A DNA stretch of 64,000 nucleotides from Paralvinella palmiformis. Its lineage: Eukaryota; Annelida; Polychaeta; Terebellida; Alvinellidae. Where the stretch lies: NCBI GenBank assembly GCA_025642065.1, contig JAODUP010000926.1, positions 62,001 to 126,000 on the forward strand, read 5' to 3'. A program made the translations under genes and the position numbers. Of the stretch, positions 48,041 through 57,379 are shown in pieces (the stretch's first letter is position 1; the number at the start of each line of letters is the position of its first letter). The notes under the pieces were generated by a model that did no database searches, was not told the origin of the DNA, and saw nothing but the letters and a program-made list of their open reading frames with translations.

Positions 48041-48674
48041 TCCGTGTTTACTCACGGACTTAGTAAGAAATGACCCGAAAATCCAAAACTAATTCTCCGA
48101 AACAATCCAGAGACATAATACACTTAATCTGCCTCGGGATCCTGACGTCCTGTGAAATAATCAGTTTTAATTTATTTCATAAAACCATGCCCAACTATAC
48201 AGTAACATAATGCCTGAGTGTATATCTCTGTTGATATCGATCTTAAATCTTCCATTCTTACACCAGATAGCTGGTTATTATTGATGGTTATAATGTACTG
48301 ATTATCAATACATGATAAAATATGTATAATCTTTTAGATGGTGTCGGTGACCTATGGAAGCTGACATCTTATGCGATTGGATATTGGTAAGACGAAAATA
48401 ACAAACATCACATACTGATCGAATCTGTCATCACTGACATGGGGAAGCTAGGTTACTCATCATGCAATGTCTGCATGGGATCTCTTAATGTGGGAAATAG
48501 TACATCGCACCATAACAGGGATCTAATACGTACCTCACTTCCGATCATTACGTGAAATTGTCATCACAGCAGACTACCTGGTCACATCGAGACTGGTATA
48601 TGTCAACGCAGCAATTAGCTACCACTTCACACTGTAACAACGCATTAGCGGTTTATATTACCTTGATTTTGTTA

Positions 48675-48870
48675 AGAAATAAAGATAGAAAAAATACCAG
48701 CCCAGGTATTGGTTGAGTTCAATTAAGGACCTACAACGGCACAAAGGGGCAACTCAAGTTTTTGTATGGATTTGCCATTGTAATTAAAAACGAAAGTAGC
48801 CTGGTGTCAGCTTAAGAGTAGGCGGGTCAAATGACCCGGGTCCCGGATTCTAACAAATCCACAGGTAATT
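48675..48870. repeat. Dispersed ACCAGGGTCAGA repeat, copy 3 (diverged)
   Basis: TAAGAAATAAAGATAG, AATACCAGCCCAGGTATTGG, GACCTACAACGGCACAAAG and AACGAAAGTAGCCTGG follow the order seen at 32,640-32,800. Confidence 0.45.
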
Positions 48871-50146
48871 ATCAACACATGGACCTAGTATATGACATAA
48901 TGACCGGGATTTGATGACCAGAAAGGAGCTGATGTCCCATATCATGACTGGGACCTGCTAATGGAAGAACTCGGCAGTCCACATCATGATTGGGATTTGG
49001 CAACACAACTTTAGGGAGCTACCACATCATATCATGACTAGGATGCTATTATAGTTTTTATCCAGGAATCCAATGCTACTATAATTTTTGTAATTCTCGT
49101 ATTCCATTTGTATAATGTTTACTGACAGCTTTAAAAACATTGTTATTGATGAGTACTAAACAGTTTAAGAACGATTCATAATATTTATTTTTAAAATCAA
49201 TAATAAATTATTTTTAAAACCCTAAATTACAAAATCATGAAAGCATTGTAGAAAAACAGTACAATAATGTTTTTAAATGTTTAAAAAAAAAGTTATTAAA
49301 ACATTTCTTAAACCCTGCATTTAAACAGCATAAAAATATCTATTGTGTTTGCTGTGCTCGGGGCTATCAAAAATATATATTGTTATATTCAAACCAGACT
49401 TGTCTGCTTGCAAACAATATAATCAAAGTGACTGGCTTCAATGTTATTTATGCCAAGCCGACTAAAGCTAGCCTTAAATGTCATAACATAAACTGGACTT
49501 AGAAAAGGTGATTCTATTGCTATATACCATCAAAGCTAGTACATAAATATAGCTAAAGTTGCTATATGAAACACACCAATCAACCAAGCCAAACAGTGTT
49601 ACTATTCCTAAGTCATGAGTACTTTTAATGCTTTAAGAACGTACTGTTCCTGCTACAGTCATTTAAATGTTGTTTGCTGGGGGGAGATGAGTAAATACAT
49701 ATAAATCCAGAATCCTCCGTTTTAAATTAAAATTTTAAAAAACATTTGATTTCCGCGCAACTAATTTGAGTTTGGTAATTAGACAGTCAGAAAAAGAACT
49801 TCAAAACCAGCCACGTATTCTAACACTGAAAGCTAAAATTCGCCAATTTGAAGTTTAAAACACCAAAATGGCAAAGCTGGTTTGAGCAGCCAAACATATT
49901 GGCAAGTATAAAGTACCAATATTTCCGGGAATTATAAATCTTGATATGCAAATGAAAATGGCAGAGAATATCAGCCTACAGTCACCACTTAACATGGAAT
50001 ATATACTTTTCAAGTGTGACGCGATATTGTAAACAGCAAAGCCTGTCTAACACGGAGATGTACAGTGATGTATGTCGGTTATCTTGATTTGCGTATCGCG
50101 CGCACGCACACACACACATACACACTTCTATAGTAGTTAATCTAAC
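48871..50146. other. Intergenic sequence, nothing recognised
   Basis: AT-rich sequence; a CGCGCGCACGCACACACACA tract at about 50,096-50,119 only. Confidence 0.5.
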
Positions 50147-50192
50147 CAGTTCTATAGAGCTTAATTTTTACGTATTCAAATGGTAGTCAGAT

Positions 50193-50233
<41 letters not shown>

Positions 50234-50352
50234 GGGGGTGGAAGGGAATATTAATATTGTCAAAAATACGATAGGCCTATCTGCTAAGCGTTTTATTTAT
50301 TTCAACATCAGTTCTATAGAGCTTAATTTTTACGCATTCAAATGGCAGTCAG

Positions 50353-50401
<49 letters not shown>

Positions 50402-50468
50402 GGGGGGGGATATCAATATTGTCAAAAATACGATAGGCCTATCTGCTAAACGTTTTATTTATTTCAAC
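50147..50468. repeat. Tandem duplication of a 162-base unit
   Basis: Two head-to-tail copies (50,147-50,308 and 50,309-50,468) both begin CAGTTCTATAGAGCTTAATT. Both contain (TA)n(GA)nG-rich cores of different lengths and end with ATACGATAGGCCTATCTGCT then TTTATTTATTTCAACAT. A few substitutions separate them. Confidence 0.9.
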
Positions 50469-50494
50469 ATATATACTAATAATCATATGACGGA

Positions 50495-50585
50495 GGGGCG
50501 TCTGGATAGAGAAAACCCCACAAAACGGGAATGAGCCAGATTCGAGCCCACAACTTCAGATATTTGCAGCTTCCTCGAGAACAAC
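50495..50585 (-). mobile_element. tRNA-derived SINE, type B, fragment
   Basis: ACGGAGGGGCGTCTGGATAG, then GGGAATGAGCCAGATTCGAG and CCCACAACTTCAGATATTTG; the box A side is missing. Confidence 0.5.
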
Positions 50586-50794
50586 AGTGCCAGTCTGCAC
50601 AATTAATTCAATACATGAAATGTTCGAATTTCGTTCTCAAAACGCAGCCTCGTGTTTACTGAAGAATAATTATTACACCCTGAGCAAAGCACGTTATGGT
50701 AATTATTTTTCCCGATTGCAAAATGGTGGCGTATTTAAAAACAATATTGCTTCAACCATTGACCTGAAAGAAAACTAGACCGAGCACTGAGTGG

Positions 50795-50850
50795 TGTTTG
50801 GTTGGGCCGCCATGAACAAACAGCGCTGACTTCCGGTAGGGGCAAAAAGC
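50795..50850. promoter_or_regulatory. Possible promoter patch (ETS/YY1-like words)
   Basis: GGCCGCCATGAAC and GACTTCCGGTAGGGGC lie about 10-20 bases apart. The CTTCCGG core is the ETS-family site, and GCCGCCAT is the start of a YY1-like site. Such pairs are common at metazoan core promoters. No TATA box or supported exon is adjacent, so the target gene is unknown. Confidence 0.25.
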
Positions 50851-51215
50851 ACCGTTGAAGCGGCTGCGCTTTGAGTTTTGAACCTATGGATACGGACATT
50901 TATTGTAAAATGTGACTTATAATTTTGTATGTGCAGAAAATCTGTATTACTCCTTTCCTATTATATCCCATCAAATATGTAAATGTCGTTTTATGCAGGT
51001 CCGTAGATCTAGTCTAGTTGGGATCAATAAACCTGGTTTTAATAGTCTGCTTTCCTTTTTGCCCCGACCGAAAGTTGGGAGTTGTTTGCCATTAAATCGG
51101 CGGGCCTGCATGGTCTAGTTTTCTTTCAGGTCAGTGGCTTCAACGGTAAAATTTGATACATATATAAAATAAAATACCTGTAACCGTTCATTCTGGTTAA
51201 TGTTTGATTATATAA

Positions 51216-51724
51216 CATCAATCACCTTCAGCGAATTCAGAATAGTGCAGCTCGCATAGTGACAAATACTAGAAAATATGATCATATCACCCCAATTCTT
51301 CAAAACCTACATTGCTACCTGTTAGACAACGTATTCATTTCAAGATTTTATTAATAACTTATAAATTTGTTAATGATATGGCGTCAGAATACTTGTGTGA
51401 ACTAGTGTCCATTAGAAAGACTTGCCGAAAACTCAGGTCATCCAGTCAGACACTATTGCAGGTCCCAGTGTCTCGGCTCAAATCATATGGTGATTGTGCG
51501 TTTAGTTTAGTGAATAGGTTGCCGGCAAATATTAGAAATGCGTCGTCTCTTGAAAATTTTAAATCTGTTCTTAAAACACACCTGTTCAAGTTTGCTTTAA
51601 CAGATAAATAATTATTATCTTTTAAATCTCTCATAGGGTTTTTACAAAAATATTATTTGGAGTATTTGAATGGCTCCTGCTAGTAAGGGCGCTTTATTAA
51701 ATATACATTATTATTATCATCAAT
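51216..51724 (+). pseudogene. LINE 3' end with RT C-terminal domain
   Basis: Translated pieces: IQNSAARIVTNTRKYDHITP, LHWLPVRQRIHFKILLITYK, LLQVPVSRLKSYGDCAFSLV and LENFKSVLKTHLFKFALTDK. This is the conserved C-terminal region of LINE ORF2, followed by the 3' UTR words also seen at 5.4 and 56.2 kb and an (ATT)n end. 5'-truncated. Confidence 0.85.
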
Positions 51725-51785
51725 TATTACGGAGTAAGAGTAGAATCGCGCCTATACACCCATACAATTTTACCTATGGCTGGTA

Positions 51786-51947
51786 ATGATGATGGTTGGG
51801 GTTTTACGGCAACATTTGTGCACATTGTAGGCTAAATGGGCCGAGCGACCTCCAAAGGTAATGAAAATTGGGCTACGCCGAGATTCGAATACGGGTGGTA
51901 GTGATCTGGGATCCAACACGCTACCGTTGATATATGTGTTTTGTGTT

Positions 51948-52005
<58 letters not shown>

Positions 52006-52172
52006 GGGAGAGCTTCTGTTAGCGATAGCTGTGATACGATCTACCACCCGTATTCGAATCTCGGCGTTGGCATATCTGAAGGGTGTTTCACGTTTGACTT
52101 TGCTTCATTATTGTTGGAGGTCGCTCGGCCCATTTAGCCTACAATGTGCACAAATGTTGCCGTAAAAGACTC
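51786..52172. mobile_element. Inverted pair of type A SINEs around (TA)n
   Basis: Antisense copy 51,786-51,925, (TA)n at 51,950-52,001 and a sense-oriented copy at about 52,025-52,172. The two share private variants (GGCAACATTTGTGCACATTG) absent from other copies. This suggests one arose by inverted duplication of the other. Confidence 0.85.
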
Positions 52173-52981
52173 AAAATTCCGCTTCTAAACTCCCGGTGAA
52201 TATTTAACCGTAATATACTGTTCCGCTATCATAATATAACGACTGGTTATCTTTGCTATTACCACCACTAAAAGTACGTCATCATTAACACGGCTCAATC
52301 ATTGCCAATCTGAGTCAAAGGCGTTTATGGCGCTGTTGTTATAACTTCTAGATCAGGGTTCGAATTGAAATAAAATATCCGTGTTTATGTTTTTTTAAGT
52401 AGTCACCTTTCGGTCATAAATGATCTACGTCTGACCAACGCCGAGTCAAAGCAAACCACTCACTTATAATCATTCTCTAGCCCCCAACTGAGTCAAATGC
52501 TATATGCATATATCCACAACATATTTTAGTAGAGCAACTGATCGATATACTATGATCCGTTAAAACCGATCAGGAATTATCATTCAGTTGTTGTAAGGAA
52601 TATTTAGTGGATATTCAAAAAAATTCTTTCAGCTGATATAATAATAATTGGAATTTTTCATAATTTACTAAAAGATAGCCATTCTCAACACAACATCAAC
52701 AGAACATTTAATTCATATTGGTGAATAACAATAATTTTTATTTGAAAAAATAAATGAGAAAATAATGCTTATCATCCAATCATGCACTCATACACTAACA
52801 CCTTCATTGTTACACCTAACGATTATTGGTGCAAATTAAGTAGTGGGTGTTGACGTCACCGGGATTTGCACGAATTGCAATCCGGACATTTTGAGCACTG
52901 TAAATAATTATGAGTGTGTATATAGGAAATGTGACACGTGTTTATTTTTAGTTATGGAACGTCCTCATCTTCGATATATAT

Positions 52982-53128
52982 GTTATTGTTAATCTGTATA
53001 ATCGGGTAATATGTATATTACCTGAAATTTTCAGGTAACGTGTATTAAATCTCAGTTAGCAATAGACGTATTACCTGAATATTTCAGGTAATATATATAT
53101 TACCTGATTATACAGATTAACTGTAACA
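52982..53128. mobile_element. Palindromic MITE family, copy 5 (most complete)
   Basis: Left GTTATTGTTAATCTGTATAA, right ending CAGATTAACTGTAACA. The arms consist of alternating AGGTAATA and TATTACCT blocks and the loop has AAATCTCAGTTAGCAATAGA. Immediately followed by (CA)n. Confidence 0.9.
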
Positions 53129-53621
53129 CACACACACACACACACACAAACAAGCAAATTTGTGTTGTTGGGATATAACTAAATGGTTCTTTTGATCCGT
53201 AAATAAGAAAATTGTGACACAATGTAGCATACTACAATATATCATGACATAACATGATCGCCATATATATATACATTTGATTGGTATAATGTGAAATGAT
53301 CTTCAATATTTTAATATATATTAAGAATTAGTAAGTTCTAATTAGTACGTTTTGCCAACTGTTTTTCATAACATCGATCATAATGATATATTATATATAT
53401 CCTATATACACCCTTCCATCAAAATTCGTTCTGCTACGTTCGCGAATACCCGGCGTTCAGTAGGAATAGTCCCGCGTACTATCAACGAACAACTGCTAAC
53501 AATATTTTATTAGACTAGGCGAGCCATTTAAAATTATGTTCGCTGATGGTTCACACGAACAGTTCAACACTCCTACTGCATGAACGCTGAGCACTCGGCT
53601 TCCTGTCGCTGGAAATGCCTG

Positions 53622-54401
53622 GCGCCATCTAGCGACTATAGTCGTAATAACTAAAAGAAAATATTCTCCGTCGTCCATGAAGATAGCATTATCGTTAGCA
53701 AATGGAACATCATACGTCCATTACTCTACATATCTCTATAGTCACTTCATTTTAAATAGAAATAAAATATATTATTTTATCCATTACGTGAATGTATTAT
53801 GTTAATACATAGTATGTCAATTTCTTGTCCCGACCGTTAGCATAAATAAAGTTAATCGCATTTTTATTTATTTTTAACACAAGCTTAAAAGTCGTGCTCC
53901 GCGTCTGCGCTGACTTAGAACTTGCTCAAGGGGCTAGTTGGATCTTTGGTCCATATAACTAAGGGCTTAGAATATTTTAAACGAAGTTTAATGAGTAAAC
54001 GTATACTGATTAGTGATATATAGTCCCAATCATAGATGATAGACCCGACTAATGTCATATTCATCGCCGTTTAAGACTCTTTGTCCGAATGTTTGCGAAC
54101 ACAGACAAACGAACACACACACATTCATCATGTTATTCTGAAGTACAAGTTTTCTCCATGGATATATAGATTCTACTATAGATCTAATGCTTTCAGGCAA
54201 AAACTTTCCAGACAATGACGCCGTTAGCGCCATCTACCGAAGAACTGTATCGCCATCTAGCGATTGGAAGATTTACACTGACAAAAGCTTTGAAAATTTC
54301 AAGTTTCGTAGAAAATTACGATTTCTACAATTTTCAGGACGGTTCCAGTGACAGATCGCTGAGAATTTGGTACATAGTCAATTGTTGTTCGCCATCTAAA
54401 G
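53622..54401 (-). promoter_or_regulatory. Cluster of four CTCF-like motifs
   Basis: GCGCCATCTAGCGAC (53,622-53,636), GCGCCATCTACCG (54,227-54,239), TCGCCATCTAGCGATTGG (54,250) and TCGCCATCTAAAG (about 54,389-54,401), all in one orientation. The core GCCATCTAGCG fits the reverse complement of the animal CTCF core (CCASYAGRKGGC) at 9-10 of 12 positions. It lies upstream of the candidate ZNF800 first exon, so a boundary or promoter-proximal role is plausible but unproven. Confidence 0.4.
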
Positions 54402-54894
54402 TTTTGCGCCTGTTAGCCGTCTATTTTAGCACATATTCTGAAATTTCTTATTAACATTTGCGCACGATGCGATGTTCCTTGTTCTTAGTTTTAATGTCGA
54501 GGGACGGGTTTGCTTGTACCGGTAACTCCGTTGGCTTAGATATGATTAAATTGAACCGAGAACTGAGTTTTACCTTTTAAAAATGTTTTCGATATTATTT
54601 ATTAGCTTATGCATGTTGTATTTTTAAAATATTAAATTTTTTATCGAATGTGAAAATTTTCGAAGATAAAATTTTGTTATTGATAAAATAGAGTCTAGAG
54701 TGTAGTCTGGTCTACACCGGAGATTCATTGTATTCGGATTTTGGTGTTTGACAATAATCAGACATTGACAACAGAGTTGTGGGTTTAGGTAAAGACGATG
54801 CCGTCAGAAAGGCGTTGTTTTGGAAATTTATGCAAACATTAGAATTTTATTTTTGTGAATTTTGTTCTTGGGCTAGATCTAATTTGAAACAAAA

Positions 54895-54973
54895 ATGCCT
54901 TCTGTTAATATTGAACATGGACTTAAGTTATGGTCGTCTGTAGGAGTGTCAATTAACGTGTGGCTTCAGACCT
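54895..54973 (+). other. ZNF800: Candidate 5' exon end of ZNF800 with upstream ORF
   Basis: CAGACCT|GTAAGTAT at 54,974 is the best splice donor in the region upstream of the coding exon. An ATG at 54,895 opens a 26-codon frame up to the donor. Joined to the acceptors at 57,336 or 57,379 it meets a stop almost at once, so it would be an upstream ORF, not part of the protein. The transcription start was not identified. Confidence 0.3.
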
Positions 54974-56187
54974 GTAAGTATAATTTATGAGTCAGTGGTC
55001 AGGCAGATTATTATTTGGTCCTCACGTGCATAGTAAATTTATGTGCATATAACTCGGAGTATACAAATGGTGGCTTAAGCTGACCATATTTTTATTCATT
55101 GTGATTTAAAAGCAGCAACATGTACTGTAAATAAATATCTTTTTCGTATACAAACCTGAAAAATATATCAATTGAATCCTAGACAGCTTGGGCTGGGACA
55201 GCTCTATGAGACAGCTCAGCTCTAGGCCCAATGATAAATGATGGGACAATGGTGTGTTGTAGTAATGCGCAACATTGAATCTGTTGGGTGGAGCTAGCAT
55301 CAAACGTAGGCCAATCACTGGCACGATTGAAAGAGCAAATATCAATTGATAGTTAATTGTTGGTGACATTTGTCAAAAGCATATTCAATATAATACAGTG
55401 CTGTAATACTAATTTTTGGACAAATAGAAGTATGTGTGTATTATAACAAATAACTGTGTGTGTGTGTGCTAAATATTTGTGTGCTAGTGCTAAATTTTGT
55501 GTTCGCACTTTGTGCTGCAGACTAAATAATATTTCCAGTTTCTGAATAATGAAGATAAATATGCACTTCACATTTTTATATATTTTGTTACAAATGTCAA
55601 AGTTACCACCTCTTGGCTTAGATTCATTGTCACTAAATTTCACACAGCTACATTCACTTATTCCATATCAGTCTTGCACTGCAAGTAAATTAAGACCACC
55701 AAGCTGTTAATATATATATATATTTATAATAAACACACACATTAATAAATTAATTTACATATCTTTTTCCGAGGCCGAGTTGTCACTTAGTATACAAGCA
55801 CTTATCAATCCCATCATGTGCAAAAACTGTGTTATTGCGACAATAAGCATAAATATATCTGGCCTGTGAGTCTAGTTTGGTTGCTAAATTTAAACAAATA
55901 GTAATGATAATTATAGATTAATTTCAGTTATAACGGTTTGTTTTACATGTATTCCATTAAATATGTAGTGTAATCTTGGTTGTGATAGTCACATATACTA
56001 GTCATGAATATGTGATTACACAGTAGATAATTAGAACTATGACCGAAATTTAAATATAGAGCTATAATAAAGCCAAATGGTATTCAGTATATCACATTCA
56101 TAAAATGCTAGAGATGGAGATGTAGTTAAATATTATGTCATCTGCCAGTTAATATCGAACCAATGATAAATTAACATGTCCACAGAT

Positions 56188-56790
56188 AATAATACTGTAT
56201 ATTTAATAAAACACCCTCACTAGCAGGAGCCATTCAAAGGCAATGTACAAATAATATGTAATATAATAATACCCCATATAATATGTCTGTTAAAACCTTA
56301 CAAGAGATTTAAAAGATAATTATTATTTATCTGTTAAAGCAAACTTGAACGGGTGTGTTTTAAAAACGGATTTAAAATTTTCAGGAGACAATGTATTTCT
56401 AATATCTGCCGGAAACCTATTCCACAAAGTCGGGGCTGCAACACTAAATGCACAATCACCATATGACTTGAGCCGAGACACTGGCACCTGCAATAGTATC
56501 TGACTGGGTGACCTGAGTTTTCATAACGAATTTCTAATGGACAGTAGTCCACACAGGTATTCAGGTGCTATATCATTGATAGATTTGGATGTTGTTAGTA
56601 AAATCTTGAAATGGATATGCTGTCTAACAGATAGCCAATGTAGTTGCACTAATCTGAAGGCAATCAATGTTATAATTAGATCTGCCATCTTACAATAGTC
56701 TATAAGAGATGTAACAAAGGCATGGACTGCAGTTACAAGTTTTCTTGCGTCAAGAAGGCTTTTAAGCAGTAGATGTTCTTAAGATGGTGG
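56188..56790 (-). pseudogene. LINE 3' end, minus orientation
   Basis: The minus-strand translation gives LVQLHWLSVRQHIHFKILLT, LLQVPVSRLKSYGDCAFSVA and SVFKTHPFKFALTDK with internal stops. Same family as 51,216-51,724, in opposite orientation, within the presumed 5' intron of ZNF800. Confidence 0.85.
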
Positions 56791-57149
56791 TAGGCAGCTC
56801 AGCATATTTTATACTGTATTTATCTGATGAGCTGCTGGAGTTCCTTCAAGTCTGGATCAGTGAGAATGACCTGTATCATTTTAGGTCAATTATATTCTTT
56901 ATCGATTAAAATAGAATGGGTCCATCATGGAATATGCTGTTTGTTTGAACATGGAATTTCCCATCTCATATATTTTATGTTCGTTTCTAACATATGCTGT
57001 ATTATTTCCATTCTTTTTTATTTTGATCTATTTATAGAATGTTGTTGATCAACCCAAGAAAAATGAATTTATCTTTATGGCTTTCAGCTTATGCAATCAA
57101 AATTCTGTATGCCTGAATTAATTTTTGTTTATTTTGTTTTCTTCTACAG

Positions 57150-57182
57150 TATTACCATTGAAATTGACGTTGAAATGTGTTG
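57150..57182 (+). other. ZNF800: Possible 33-base micro-exon
   Basis: Bounded by a strong acceptor (GTTTTCTTCTACAG) and a usable donor (GTTG|GTAAAT). It would be an untranslated or alternative 5' exon of ZNF800. Length is a multiple of three. Confidence 0.25.
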
Positions 57183-57335
57183 GTAAATATACTGGCACAT
57201 CACTGCTTGGTATGTATCCAACTTAGCACGCACAATCCCATTGAAATGTAGTCAAAAAATAATCCCAATTGATTTCATCCAAGTTTAGGATTGGTGAGGA
57301 ATTAATTGATGGTTTATTTAATATCCTTATTACAG

Positions 57336-57379
57336 GAGTCACCGCAGCCGGATTTTGCTGGAGTGGATGATACTACAGA
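57336..57379 (+). other. ZNF800: 5' UTR part of the ZNF800 coding exon
   Basis: The acceptor ATATCCTTATTACAG precedes 57,336. An in-frame TGA at 57,368-57,370 lies just before the ATG, which fixes 57,380 as the first usable start. An alternative acceptor (ACTACAG) ends at 57,378. Confidence 0.6.

Noticed and set aside
2826..52172. tRNA genes suggested by box A and box B pairs
   Set aside because: The paired 5' and 3' ends of an acceptor stem are missing and each head continues into a SINE body or carries target duplications.
54215..54454. 79-codon plus-strand frame upstream of ZNF800
   Set aside because: No family resemblance, and it overlaps the CTCF-like motif cluster; no matching splice sites.
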